64,000 nt of DNA, taken from contig NZ_ALJL01000025.1 in the NCBI RefSeq assembly GCF_000287675.1, positions 1 through 64,000 on the forward strand, written 5' to 3'. This document shows, in pieces, positions 9,824 to 19,032 of the stretch (its first letter is position 1; the number at the start of each line of letters is the position of its first letter). The notes beneath the pieces are model-generated. The model was not told where the DNA came from, did no database searches, and worked only from the letters and a program-made list of their open reading frames with translations. The translations under genes and the position numbers were made by a program. Origin of the DNA: Lachnoanaerobaculum sp. ICM7. GTDB taxonomy: Bacteria > Bacillota > Clostridia > Lachnospirales > Lachnospiraceae.

Positions 9824-9848
9824 GCCACGTAAGTAAATCTTACGTGGC
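9824..9848 (+). terminator. Hairpin between rplT and tRNA-Leu
   Basis: A perfect 10-bp stem GCCACGTAAG/CTTACGTGGC has a 5-base loop. Only two T residues follow, so read-through into the tRNA, or a processing signal, is possible. Confidence 0.6.
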
Positions 9849-9855
9849 GTTATAA

Positions 9856-9939
9856 GCAGAAATGGCGGAATTGGCAGACGCGCACGGTTCAGGTCCGTGT
9901 GATAGCAATATCATGAGGGTTCAAGTCCCTTTTTCTGCA
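9856..9939 (+). tRNA. tRNA-Leu (anticodon CAG)
   Basis: An 84-base class II tRNA. Acceptor GCAGAAA pairs with TTTCTGC, the anticodon stem CACGG/CCGTG encloses TTCAGGT (anticodon CAG, reading CUG), the variable arm TGATAGCAATATCA is long, and the T arm is GAGGG-TTCAAGT-CCCTT. The discriminator is A. CCA is not encoded. The long variable arm and A73 fit leucine. Confidence 0.95.
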
Positions 9940-9981
9940 TGGAATTTATCTTAAATATTGAGAGGTATTTCATTTTAAAAG

Positions 9982-10008
9982 ATTGTACATTATGTGCAAT
10001 TTTTTTTT
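9982..10008 (+). terminator. Intrinsic terminator after tRNA-Leu
   Basis: The stem ATTGTACA/TGTGCAAT (one G-U pair) with a 3-base loop is followed by nine T residues. It ends the ribosomal protein/tRNA transcript before the ABC exporter genes. Confidence 0.75.
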
Positions 10009-10029
10009 ATATTAGAGAGGAGAAAACAT

Positions 10030-11775
10030 ATGTTAAAGGTATTGGCAAAATATATAAAAGAATATAAACTTGCTTCCCTGCTCACAATTGTATTTATAAT
10101 TGGTGAAGTAATATTTGAATTACTTATACCGTATATGATGACATTTATAATTGATAAAGGTGTTGCAATTAATGATTTCAATGCGGTAATAAAATACGGT
10201 TCAATTATGATAGCGCTTGCCGTTCTCGGACTTATATGCGGTATTGCTGCAGGTATTTACGGTGCAAATGCTTCAGCCGGTTTTGCTAAAAATTTACGAG
10301 AAGGTATGTTTAGAAATATTCAAAATTTCTCTTTCTCAAATATTGATAAATTTTCAAGTGCAAGTCTTGTTACAAGACTTACTACAGATATAACCAATGT
10401 TCAAAATTCATACCAAATGATATTAAGAATGTTGATGAGAGCTCCGGCTACACTCATTTTTGCTCTGATTATGACTGTTTCTATCTCAAAAGACATGTCT
10501 GTTATATTCTTTGTTGCTATTTTCTTTTTAGCTACAGCCCTTGCTATTATAATTGCGGTAGCCTTTAAACTCTTTAATCAGGTATTTGAAAAGTATGATG
10601 CATTGAATGCAAATGTACAGGAAAATATTTCGGGTATAAGAGTTGTAAAATCATATGTACAGGAAAATAAAGAGATATCTAAGTTTGACAGAGCTATAAC
10701 AAATTTATATACCTTGTTTGTAAAGGCGGAATCACTTGTTGTATTAAACAATCCTTTGATGATGCTTACAATATATGCCTGCATAATCGCACTGTCATGG
10801 TTTGGTGCAAAAAGAATTGTAGCCGGAGCATTAACAACAGGTGAACTTACATCTCTTTTTTCATATATAATGAGTATACTTATATCCCTGATGATGCTCT
10901 CGTTTGCATTTGTAATGATTACTTTATCTGAAGCAAGTGCAAAGAGAATTGCGGAAGTTTTGCAGGAGGAAAGTGATATTAAGTCAAAGGAAAATGCGTC
11001 CAAAAAGGTAAAGGACGGCAGCATCGACTTTGATAATGTAAGCTTTTCATATAAAGCAGGTATCGGAAAGCCTGTACTGTCAAATATAAATATTCATATA
11101 GCATCAGGTCAGACTATAGGAATAATCGGTGGTACAGGCAGTTCAAAGACATCTTTGGTAAATCTTATTCCAAGACTTTATGATGCCACACAGGGAAAAG
11201 TATATGTGGGCGGAAAGAATGTAAAGGATTATGACATAAAGAGTCTTAGAGATGCGGTAAGTGTGGTATTACAAAAAAATGTACTCTTCTCAGGCAGTAT
11301 AATCGACAATCTTCGTTGGGGAAATGAAAACGCTACTCTGGATGAGATAAAGAGAGCCTGTGAACTTGCTTGTGCCGATGAATTTATAGAAAGAATGCCT
11401 GAAAAATATGATACATGGATAGAGCGTGGCGGAAGTAATGTATCAGGTGGACAAAAGCAGAGACTTTGTATTGCAAGAGCTCTTCTAAAAAACCCTAAGA
11501 TATTGATACTTGATGACTCTACATCTGCTGTAGATACTGCTACAGATGCAAAGATAAGAAAAGCATTCAAAGAAGAGATACCGAATACTACCAAAATCAT
11601 TATCTCTCAAAGAATATCATCCATAAAAGAGGCTGATAAGATCATTGTAATGGATAACGGTAAGATTGTGGGATTTGATACACATGAAAAATTGCTTGAG
11701 ACTAATGAGATTTATAGAACTACAGCAAATGCGCAGTCTGAAGGTAATGCGGATTTTGATAAGGCAGGTGCATAA
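10030..11775 (+). CDS. ABC exporter subunit, transmembrane plus ATPase (degenerate-site half)
   Basis: This 581-residue half-transporter has an N-terminal six-helix membrane domain (~1-310) and a C-terminal nucleotide-binding domain. Walker A is GGTGSSKT (~residue 367), the signature is VSGGQ, and Walker B is ILILDD. The residue after the Walker B aspartate is Asp, not catalytic Glu, and the switch histidine is Gln (IISQR). This is the pattern of the degenerate partner in heterodimeric multidrug exporters such as BmrCD or TM287/288. ATG 10030 is used because AGAGAGGAG lies upstream; the TTG at 9994 falls in a terminator T-run. Its stop overlaps the partner's start (TAATG). The substrate is unknown. 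Confidence 0.88.
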   Translation: MLKVLAKYIKEYKLASLLTIVFIIGEVIFELLIPYMMTFIIDKGVAINDFNAVIKYGSIMIALAVLGLICGIAAGIYGANASAGFAKNLREGMFRNIQNFSFSNIDKFSSASLVTRLTTDITNVQNSYQMILRMLMRAPATLIFALIMTVSISKDMSVIFFVAIFFLATALAIIIAVAFKLFNQVFEKYDALNANVQENISGIRVVKSYVQENKEISKFDRAITNLYTLFVKAESLVVLNNPLMMLTIYACIIALSWFGAKRIVAGALTTGELTSLFSYIMSILISLMMLSFAFVMITLSEASAKRIAEVLQEESDIKSKENASKKVKDGSIDFDNVSFSYKAGIGKPVLSNINIHIASGQTIGIIGGTGSSKTSLVNLIPRLYDATQGKVYVGGKNVKDYDIKSLRDAVSVVLQKNVLFSGSIIDNLRWGNENATLDEIKRACELACADEFIERMPEKYDTWIERGGSNVSGGQKQRLCIARALLKNPKILILDDSTSAVDTATDAKIRKAFKEEIPNTTKIIISQRISSIKEADKIIVMDNGKIVGFDTHEKLLETNEIYRTTANAQSEGNADFDKAGA

Positions 11776-13673
11776 TGTCGGGAATAAATAGAGAAAAAAG
11801 CGGTATAAATCAAACTATACAGGTTGTTGCAAGCGACAGCATGAAAAGAGTAATATCACTTGTATTAAAAAACTATAAAAAGAGTATCTTTGTTGTAATT
11901 ATAGGAATATTGATATCGGCGGTAGTAAGTTCTCTGAGTGCTTCAGTTATGCAGGATATTATAGATAATTATATAATTCCCCTCACAAAAGAAAGTAATC
12001 CTGATTTCACACCATTGGCAATTGAGATAGGAAAACTTATTTGTATATTTTCGGTGGGTGTATTGGCATCATTTGCTTATAACAGGATAATGGTAAATGT
12101 GGGACAGGGAACCATGCGTGAGATCAGAAGAAATCTTTTTGCACATATGGAAAAACTTCCTATAAGATATTTTGATACACATTCACATGGCGATATCATG
12201 TCCATCTATACCAATGATACAGACACATTGCGACAGTTTATAGGTGTATCTTTCCCACAGCTCGTTGAGGCATTGCTTTCTTTAATTGCTGTATTTATTA
12301 CAATGCTTATTTTAAGTCCTACGATGACTTTAGTATCTGTAATTATGATTATTATATCCGTACAGGCTTCAGGTAAGGCCGCAAGTATTTCAGGCAAATA
12401 TTTCGGAATACAGCAAGCTACTCTTGGAAAAGTAAACGGATATATAGAAGAGATGATAAGCGGTCAAAAGGTTGTAAAGGTATTCAACTATGAAGATAAG
12501 AACATAAAAGGGTTTACATCCATAAATGATGAACTATGTGAGGCCGCTTCAAAAGCAAACGGATTTGCAAATATACTTATGCCTATAGTTGCACAAATCG
12601 GAAACTTAAGTTATGTAGTAATAGCTGTAGTTGGCGGCTACCTGGCTATAAACGGTCATTTCGGTGTGACAATAGGAACTATAGCTGCATTCCTTTCATT
12701 GGTAAAAGCATTTAACAGACCTTTTATGACTGTATCACAACAGCTCAATGCGGTAGTTATGGCGGCTGCAGGAAGTCAGAGAGTATTTGCACTTATGGAT
12801 GAATCTGTAGAAGAAGATGAAGGATATGTTACACTGGTAAATGCAAAAATAGACGGTAAGGGAAATATATCAGAGTCAAAATCAAGAACCGGTATCTGGG
12901 CATGGAAGCATAAACATGATAACGGAGAAATCACTTATACAAAACTTGAGGGAGATATTGTATTTGAAAATGTCGACTTCGGATATGTACCTGAAAAGAT
13001 AGTACTACATGATATAAATCTCTTTGCGAACAAGGGACAAAAGATTGCCTTTGTAGGTTCTACAGGTGCAGGTAAGACAACTATAACAAATCTTATAAAC
13101 AGATTTTATGATATTCAAAACGGTAAGATAAGATATGACGGTATAAACATCGAAAAGATAAAGAAGGATGACCTTAGAAGATCTTTGGGTGTGGTTCTTC
13201 AGGAAACAAATCTCTTCTCAGATACTGTTATGGAAAATATTCGTTACGGTCGTCCTGATGCAACAGATGAGGAGTGTAGAGATGCTGCAAGACTGGCGAA
13301 TGCAGACGGCTTTATAGAAAGACTTCCTGACGGATACAATACATTCCTTCATGAGGGCGGTGCAAATCTGTCACAGGGTCAAAAACAGCTCCTTTCTATC
13401 GCAAGAGCGGCCTTAGCAGATCCTCCTGTACTTATTTTGGACGAGGCTACATCTTCAATTGATACAAGAACGGAACAGCTTGTACAGGCCGGTATGGACT
13501 CCTTGATGGAAGGAAGAACTACATTTGTTATTGCCCACAGACTCTCAACCATTAAAAACTCGGATGTAATAATGGTACTTGAGCAGGGTAGAATAATAGA
13601 GCGTGGTTCACATGAAAGCTTGTTGGAACAAAAGGGAAGATATTATCAACTTTATACGGGAAAAGTGGTATAA
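11775..13673 (+). CDS. ABC exporter subunit, transmembrane plus ATPase (catalytic half)
   Basis: This 632-residue half-transporter is translationally coupled to the previous gene by a one-base overlap. It has an N-terminal membrane domain, then a nucleotide-binding domain with Walker A GSTGAGKTT (~residue 427), signature LSQGQ, Walker B LILDEATSSID with the catalytic Glu, and switch His (VIAHRLST). It therefore completes the consensus ATP site with its partner's VSGGQ. A ~60-residue charged insertion between membrane and ATPase domains (from DESVEEDEGY) is typical of this subunit type. Together they should export a drug, lipid or peptide; the substrate cannot be read from sequence. Confidence 0.9.
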   Translation: MSGINREKSGINQTIQVVASDSMKRVISLVLKNYKKSIFVVIIGILISAVVSSLSASVMQDIIDNYIIPLTKESNPDFTPLAIEIGKLICIFSVGVLASFAYNRIMVNVGQGTMREIRRNLFAHMEKLPIRYFDTHSHGDIMSIYTNDTDTLRQFIGVSFPQLVEALLSLIAVFITMLILSPTMTLVSVIMIIISVQASGKAASISGKYFGIQQATLGKVNGYIEEMISGQKVVKVFNYEDKNIKGFTSINDELCEAASKANGFANILMPIVAQIGNLSYVVIAVVGGYLAINGHFGVTIGTIAAFLSLVKAFNRPFMTVSQQLNAVVMAAAGSQRVFALMDESVEEDEGYVTLVNAKIDGKGNISESKSRTGIWAWKHKHDNGEITYTKLEGDIVFENVDFGYVPEKIVLHDINLFANKGQKIAFVGSTGAGKTTITNLINRFYDIQNGKIRYDGINIEKIKKDDLRRSLGVVLQETNLFSDTVMENIRYGRPDATDEECRDAARLANADGFIERLPDGYNTFLHEGGANLSQGQKQLLSIARAALADPPVLILDEATSSIDTRTEQLVQAGMDSLMEGRTTFVIAHRLSTIKNSDVIMVLEQGRIIERGSHESLLEQKGRYYQLYTGKVV

Positions 13674-13723
13674 TAAAAATGTAGTATATATTTTTAGACC
13701 TGTAATTTAAGGAGAGTGCATAT

Positions 13724-14077
13724 ATGTTTTGTTCAAATTGCGGTAAACAGCTCGAAGACGGTGATAAAGTATGCGGTTTTTGCGGAAAACAGGCTGTACA
13801 TACAGTTGCTAATGAAAATACTATAAGAAATGTTTCTGTTGAAAACACGGCAAATACCAATGAACTCGATGAACCAAGTACCGGTATAAATGTTTTATGT
13901 TTCTTTATTCCTATAATTGGCTTGACTCTATACTTTGCATGGAAGAATATGTACCCTAAAAAGGCAATAACAGCACTGAAGGTTGCTTTAATAGGATTTT
14001 TAACTTGGACGGTATTAAGCGTTGTATTAAGATTATCTATAGACTTTATAGTTTATTGGATGATTTCGAACATGTAA
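13724..14077 (+). CDS. Zinc-ribbon membrane protein
   Basis: This 117-residue protein begins with a zinc ribbon of two CxxC pairs (CSNCGKQL and CGFCGKQ), a linker of ~25 residues, and two hydrophobic segments (NVLCFFIPIIGLTLYFAW and ALIGFLTWTVLSVVLRL). Such short zinc-ribbon membrane proteins are common in Clostridia and have no assigned reaction. GGAGAG precedes the ATG. It lies 50 bases after the exporter and ends at a strong terminator, so it may be the last gene of that transcript. Confidence 0.75.
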   Translation: MFCSNCGKQLEDGDKVCGFCGKQAVHTVANENTIRNVSVENTANTNELDEPSTGINVLCFFIPIIGLTLYFAWKNMYPKKAITALKVALIGFLTWTVLSVVLRLSIDFIVYWMISNM

Positions 14078-14113
14078 TAATAATTGATGTATGAAATTTA
14101 ATATTTAAGATAG

Positions 14114-14153
14114 AATAACGGTCGAAGCGGATTGCTTTGGCCGTTATTTTTTT
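14114..14153 (+). terminator. Intrinsic terminator
   Basis: The stem AATAACGGTCGAAGC/GCTTTGGCCGTTATT (two G-U pairs) is followed by a T-run. It closes the exporter/zinc-ribbon transcript. Confidence 0.88.
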
Positions 14154-14176
14154 GTAATATATACTTAAGAAAAATA

Positions 14177-14205
14177 TTGACATTTTATTATATAAACCTT
14201 ACGAT
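14177..14205 (+). promoter_or_regulatory. Probable promoter of the 14290 membrane protein gene
   Basis: TTGACA (14177-14182) and TACGAT (14200-14205) are spaced by 17 bases. The 5' UTR would be ~78 bases and AT-rich. Confidence 0.5.
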
Positions 14206-14289
14206 AGTATTTAGATATATTAATTATAAATTAAATAGTAATATAATATATATAATATATGTAGCAGTTTGAGTTAAAGGGTGTATTAC

Positions 14290-15837
14290 ATGCAAGGACG
14301 CAGGATTTGTCAAAGTGATATAATTAAATATATAAATGAAGAGTTGGGTATTCCATATTCATCATTATGTACTGTTATAGATACGGTTAGACCTGGAAAT
14401 ATGGTGGAGCCTAGAATCAGTGAGATAAAACGTGGAAAAAGAAAGGGATACAAGGATCTTGAAAATCATGAGGACCTATTTTTTGATACATGCTTTACAA
14501 TCAAAGATGAAGAGCTTGGATTTCAAAGGGTAAAGGAGTTTATTGAACGTGAAAAATTAATATTTCCTAATCATAAAGGTTTACAGGAAGATGATTATAA
14601 AACTTATTCTTTGCGAATGCTAAAGTATGGTCTGGAGAATTGTGAATTACCGTCCAGCCATAAAAATATTGTATTAGTTGAGGAAGACTTAGAATACATT
14701 AAAGAACCACGTGTAGTGACGGAAGATATATTGGATATAGTTGATATTGAGGAATCTTCAAATAAAATAGATATAAGTTCAAAAAACAGATATATAAACA
14801 GTTTGAAGGATAATTGGAACTATATATTTTTTTGCCTTGTTTTTTTGACACTTGGTTCGATAATATTCAGTATTTATAGGATTTCCGCAATGGATATATT
14901 CATTTGGATGAAGAATATGTCACCTGCTTTGTTTTCTTTTTTGACATTATTTATTTCGGTATCTACAGTGATTTTTGGGTTTGTTGATACAGGTATTGCA
15001 GTTTTTATCTATAATATAAAAAATAAAAACCGGGAAAAATTGACTTATAAAGACATATATATGATTGCCAAATACGGTGATAAAGACAAAATAATACAAG
15101 GGCGTGGAAGATATGATCTTGGAATAAGTCATATATGTTATTCATTATTTTGCAATATAACAGGAGCCCTATGTGCATTGGCTTTATACAGCTATTTAAA
15201 GAAACAGGAAAGCTTTGATACTTTTTTATTATCAAAGGATTTTTCTATAGTGGCAAATATAGCTCTAATGTTTGTATTGATATTGGTATTTGTAAACAGT
15301 TTCTTATTATTTACCAGAGAGCCTATGAAGGATTTCCATGATATAGAAGAAAACCCGGATACATTGAAAATCACAAGGTTAAGTGTCATAGCCAACAATG
15401 TTCATATAGCAGTAAATATATTTTTCTCGTCTATGGGAATACTGTTTTCATTTATGTATGGATTTTCAAGCTATAATGTAATGGGAAATATATCACCTAT
15501 GTTTTGTCTTGTACTTATAGGATTGTATTCATATTTATGGTTTTCCTCAACATCGCCATATGCGGTAGAGTTCAATGCACAATGTGCGGGATCTTTTTTA
15601 TTGCTGGCACCTTTTATAGCATCTGTTACCTCACTATATACAATTATGTGTTTTGACAACTCGACTTCATATATGATGGTTATAGGTGTAAATGTAATAG
15701 CTGTAATAGTATGGCTCGTATGCCTGATTTATAAAGAAGAGAGAAAATTAGCACCGGTGATGCGAAACAATAAGATTTATTTTTCTGTCTATGCATCACT
15801 TTTGGTTTTGTTTTTTATTATACTCAATTGTATTTAA
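14290..15837 (+). CDS. Polytopic membrane protein with cytoplasmic N-terminal domain, unknown function
   Basis: I do not recognise this family. The 515-residue protein has a soluble, charged N-terminal ~170 residues in which RISEIKRGKRKGYKDLENHE resembles a helix-turn-helix recognition segment. About nine hydrophobic helices follow (for example YIFFCLVFLTLGSIIFSIY, FLTLFISVSTVIFGFV, ANIALMFVLILVFVNSFLL, VIGVNVIAVIVWLVCLIY). ATG 14290 is preferred over GTG 14281 because AAAGGG ends 9 bases before it. It stands alone between a promoter and a terminator, so it is monocistronic. A membrane-tethered regulator is one idea, but nothing proves DNA binding. Confidence 0.7.
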   Translation: MQGRRICQSDIIKYINEELGIPYSSLCTVIDTVRPGNMVEPRISEIKRGKRKGYKDLENHEDLFFDTCFTIKDEELGFQRVKEFIEREKLIFPNHKGLQEDDYKTYSLRMLKYGLENCELPSSHKNIVLVEEDLEYIKEPRVVTEDILDIVDIEESSNKIDISSKNRYINSLKDNWNYIFFCLVFLTLGSIIFSIYRISAMDIFIWMKNMSPALFSFLTLFISVSTVIFGFVDTGIAVFIYNIKNKNREKLTYKDIYMIAKYGDKDKIIQGRGRYDLGISHICYSLFCNITGALCALALYSYLKKQESFDTFLLSKDFSIVANIALMFVLILVFVNSFLLFTREPMKDFHDIEENPDTLKITRLSVIANNVHIAVNIFFSSMGILFSFMYGFSSYNVMGNISPMFCLVLIGLYSYLWFSSTSPYAVEFNAQCAGSFLLLAPFIASVTSLYTIMCFDNSTSYMMVIGVNVIAVIVWLVCLIYKEERKLAPVMRNNKIYFSVYASLLVLFFIILNCI

Positions 15838-15861
15838 ATGTAATTTTATAAAATTGATTTT

Positions 15862-15888
15862 ACCACCGTTTTAGTACGGTGGTTTTTT
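15862..15888 (+). terminator. Intrinsic terminator
   Basis: The stem ACCACCG/CGGTGGT with an 8-base loop is followed by six T residues. The next ~250 bases before 16142 are AT-rich; I could not identify a convincing promoter there. Confidence 0.85.
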
Positions 15889-16141
15889 ATTGTAAATTTT
15901 ATGTACATTTTTTATAAAAAAGTCAATAAATATAAGGGTTACAGTACTTACACTAAAATTACACAGGGGTATGTAAGTTATTGGGATGGTACATTATATA
16001 AAAAAGGTTAAAATAAAACTGTATTTTGGGGGCAAATATTGCTACGTTAAACAAATAAATAAAATGTTGGAGGAATGTATATGCTTTAGTAGGAAAAATA
16101 TTAATTTTAAAAAGAATAGAATTTATTATAAGGGGGATAAA

Positions 16142-18706
16142 ATGAATAAACGTATTAATAAAATTATAGCAATCCTATTATCTATAGCAATAGTTTTTGC
16201 TAATCAAACAGTTGCATATGGAGGAATAGAACAACAGGATAATGAAGAGTTTTTGGAAGGATATGAGAATTTAAATATCGATGAAGACTTAGATATATCC
16301 AAATTTGCAACTCCATCTATAGCAAGTTTTAGAATGGCCAGTTTATTAAACACAGGTGTAGGATTTACTAGGAGAACCACAGCTCCTGAATATGGAAATG
16401 TATATTATTATAATGGGGCATATAATCCTTTTGCATATAATCAAGCTCTTATTGGAGAATGTACATGGTATGTTTGGGGAAGGGCTTATGAAATACTTGG
16501 ACAACGGCCTAATATTTCAAGAGGTCAAGCAAAAGATTTTTACACATACAACCTAAATTCAGGAGCATATCCTTATGGAAACGAACCTAAATTGGGAGCT
16601 ATTGCCTGTTTTGCACCAAATAATCATGCATATTGGACAGGACATGTAGCCATAGTAGAAGCTGTAGGTGGAGATGGCTCAGTAATACTTTCAGAGTATA
16701 ATTTTGTATCCGTACATGCATTTTCTGCCAACAGATATCTCAATCCAACAGAGGCAAGAACATGGGTACAAGGATATATTTATTTAAGGCCTGACGATCC
16801 CGTCATACCTGATCATATCCCGGGACCTGTAGGCGGAAGTGATGATGATATAGCAGACGGCGACTATACTATACGTTCGGATGTGGCAGAAGGTAGAAGC
16901 TTAGGTTGGGAAGGTGACGGAAATACAAACGGACAGAATGTATGTTTAAAAGATTATTTTACATATGGTGATTATGTATGGACGCTTGAACGTCAAAGTG
17001 ATGACAGTTTTATCGTAAAAACAAAGCAAGGTGGAAAACTTCTTGATATATTAGGTGGACCATATTCATATGGAAATGAAAAGAATGCGATTATGTGGGA
17101 CTATGTACAGGGAAATGATAATCAAAGATGGTACATAGTAAGAAACGGCAGTGGATATAGATTTATTGCTAAACATTCAGGATATTCATTGGATGTAAGA
17201 AACGGAGATACTACTGACGGCAATAATATATACCAATATTATCCTAATGAATCTACAGCACAAAGATTCTATCTTGAAAAACATGATTTTCCAAATGTAG
17301 AAGAAACAAGTGCAAATGATTTAAAAGATAATGCTACTTACATAATTCGATCAAAACTGGATGTATCAAAAGTAATTACGTCCGAGTCTGATTCAAGTGG
17401 TGCAAACGGTAAAAATATATACCTATATGATTATAATTCGCCTAATTTACCTTCAACACAGATTTGGAAGCTTGAGAAGCAGTCAGACGGAACATTTCTT
17501 ATAAAGAATACATACAATAATAAATATATGGATGTAGTATGGTATTCCTTGAGCAACAGAGCAAATATATACAGCTGGGAAAGGCATTATAATCCAAGTG
17601 AGAGCTGGTATATTGTGAAAAACAATGATACTGAGGGAACATATAGAATTGTAAATAAGAATTCAGGTAAAGTTGTGGATATAACCGGAGGTCAAACAGC
17701 AAACGGTACTAATGTGCAACAATATATTTGGCATGAGCATCCGGCACAAATGTTCTTCTTTGAAAGAGTTCCTGCTACGATAGAATATACAGTTACATTT
17801 AAGACAGATGATAACAATATAATATCAACTCAGATAGTAGAAGAAGGTAATCCTGCATTTGCACCGCAAGCGCCTTATAGAGAAGGGTATGAATTTGTAG
17901 ATTGGGAAGGTGATTACAGCAATATACTCTCAGATACTGTTATAATTGCTAAGTACAATAAATTGCCTGAGAATAATAATGGAACAAATACCGGCAATAA
18001 TAACAATAATGCACCAAATATAGGAAGTTCAAGTAATAATACAGCTAATTCCGGCAATAATGTGGTAAATAATACAGGTACAAATCCAAGTAATAGTGGA
18101 AATAATACAGGTGGTAATCTAAATATCGGAAACGGTAATAATATTGTCGGAACAAATGCAGGTAATACAAATAGTAATACCGGAAATAATATAGGAAATA
18201 CAGCAACCGATACTACAAAGAAAAGTAAAGGTGGTTCATCATCGGGAGGCGGAGGCGGCTCACGTTCCGGTGGTGGAGGTGGCGGTGGATCACGTTCAGG
18301 AGGAAGCAGTGGCTCACGCTCCGGTGGCAGCGCTGCTAAAACTTCTCAAAATTCAACTTCTATACATCAGGGAAGTGTATCATGGCAAAGAGATAACAAA
18401 GGATGGTGGATAAAGAACAGTGACGGCTCATATCCAAGAAATGAGTGGAAGCTTGTTAACAACAGTTGGTATTTCTTTGATTCACAAGGATACATGTTCA
18501 CAGGTTGGTTAAATTCAAATGGAAGTTGGTACTACATGAATACAGACGAAGGTAGTAACAACGGAAAGATGGTCACAGGTTGGAGAGCAGTATCAGGAAA
18601 ATGGTATTATCTAAGCACCGCTACAGACGGTAGTGGAGGAAAAATGCTTCTGAATACAACAATAGACGGCTACAGATTAGGTGCTGACGGGGCATGGGTA
18701 AAATGA
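16142..18706 (+). CDS. Secreted CHAP-domain wall hydrolase with ricin-type lectin and cell-wall-binding repeats
   Basis: This protein has 854 residues. ATG 16142 is chosen because AGGGGG precedes it and a signal peptide follows (KIIAILLSIAIVFANQTVAYG); 52 further in-frame codons upstream are not signal-like. Order: CHAP amidase/endopeptidase domain (~85-220) with catalytic Cys107 in GECTWYVWGRA and His168 in GHVAIVE. Two ricin-B-like beta-trefoil segments follow (~235-375 and ~400-540, repeated NQRWY, GYSLDVRNG and KVVDITGG motifs), then an InlB-type repeat (YTVTF...YEFVDWEG). Next come an Asn/Gly-rich linker, a Gly/Ser/Arg linker and C-terminal W-Y repeats (GWWIKNSDG, SWYFFDSQG, SWYYMNTDE, KWYYLSTA). 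It probably cuts peptidoglycan cross-links or stems at the cell surface while bound to glycans. Confidence 0.88.
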   Translation: MNKRINKIIAILLSIAIVFANQTVAYGGIEQQDNEEFLEGYENLNIDEDLDISKFATPSIASFRMASLLNTGVGFTRRTTAPEYGNVYYYNGAYNPFAYNQALIGECTWYVWGRAYEILGQRPNISRGQAKDFYTYNLNSGAYPYGNEPKLGAIACFAPNNHAYWTGHVAIVEAVGGDGSVILSEYNFVSVHAFSANRYLNPTEARTWVQGYIYLRPDDPVIPDHIPGPVGGSDDDIADGDYTIRSDVAEGRSLGWEGDGNTNGQNVCLKDYFTYGDYVWTLERQSDDSFIVKTKQGGKLLDILGGPYSYGNEKNAIMWDYVQGNDNQRWYIVRNGSGYRFIAKHSGYSLDVRNGDTTDGNNIYQYYPNESTAQRFYLEKHDFPNVEETSANDLKDNATYIIRSKLDVSKVITSESDSSGANGKNIYLYDYNSPNLPSTQIWKLEKQSDGTFLIKNTYNNKYMDVVWYSLSNRANIYSWERHYNPSESWYIVKNNDTEGTYRIVNKNSGKVVDITGGQTANGTNVQQYIWHEHPAQMFFFERVPATIEYTVTFKTDDNNIISTQIVEEGNPAFAPQAPYREGYEFVDWEGDYSNILSDTVIIAKYNKLPENNNGTNTGNNNNNAPNIGSSSNNTANSGNNVVNNTGTNPSNSGNNTGGNLNIGNGNNIVGTNAGNTNSNTGNNIGNTATDTTKKSKGGSSSGGGGGSRSGGGGGGGSRSGGSSGSRSGGSAAKTSQNSTSIHQGSVSWQRDNKGWWIKNSDGSYPRNEWKLVNNSWYFFDSQGYMFTGWLNSNGSWYYMNTDEGSNNGKMVTGWRAVSGKWYYLSTATDGSGGKMLLNTTIDGYRLGADGAWVK

Positions 18707-18710
18707 TAAT

Positions 18711-18739
18711 TTGGTATGGGGTGAATCACCCCATACCAA
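18711..18739 (+). terminator. Palindromic hairpin after the CHAP gene
   Basis: A perfect stem TTGGTATGGGGTGA/TCACCCCATACCAA. No T-run follows on this strand. It begins 4 bases after the stop codon, so termination or mRNA 3'-end protection is likely. Confidence 0.65.
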
Positions 18740-18803
18740 TAATAGCAACTAAAAATATATATTATTTAATATTATTTTTATTATATAAATAAAGGAGAGA
18801 AAC

Positions 18804-18875
18804 ATGGTATACAAAGAAGGACATAGTTCATATGGACATTGTTGGATTGAGGGCGACGGTATAAATTTTTGGTAA
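18804..18875 (+). pseudogene. Possible 23-residue peptide or remnant of a W-Y repeat gene
   Basis: A GGAGAG site precedes an ATG opening a 23-codon frame whose end (CWIEGDGINFW) resembles part of the WIDGNSDGIAECYYF repeat in the gene at 20727, then stops. This suggests a broken relative of the neighbouring secreted proteins rather than a working peptide. Nothing clear was seen in the remaining bases to 19032. Confidence 0.25.
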
Positions 18876-19032
18876 ACTGCCTGTCAAAAAGTCGAGTTAA
18901 TTAAAGGATAAAATACTAGACTTAAGGTTTGCTCATTGTCTTAAGGAAAAAACTTGTTTGTAATATATAGGCGGTACGATAAAAGGATTTTGATATCAGT
19001 ACCATATTTATTAAGCAAAGAAAGGGGTTTTT

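Noticed and set aside
15986-16141. 52-residue N-terminal extension of the CHAP protein
   Set aside because: It has no Shine-Dalgarno and would bury the signal peptide; ATG 16142 has AGGGGG and a proper signal sequence.
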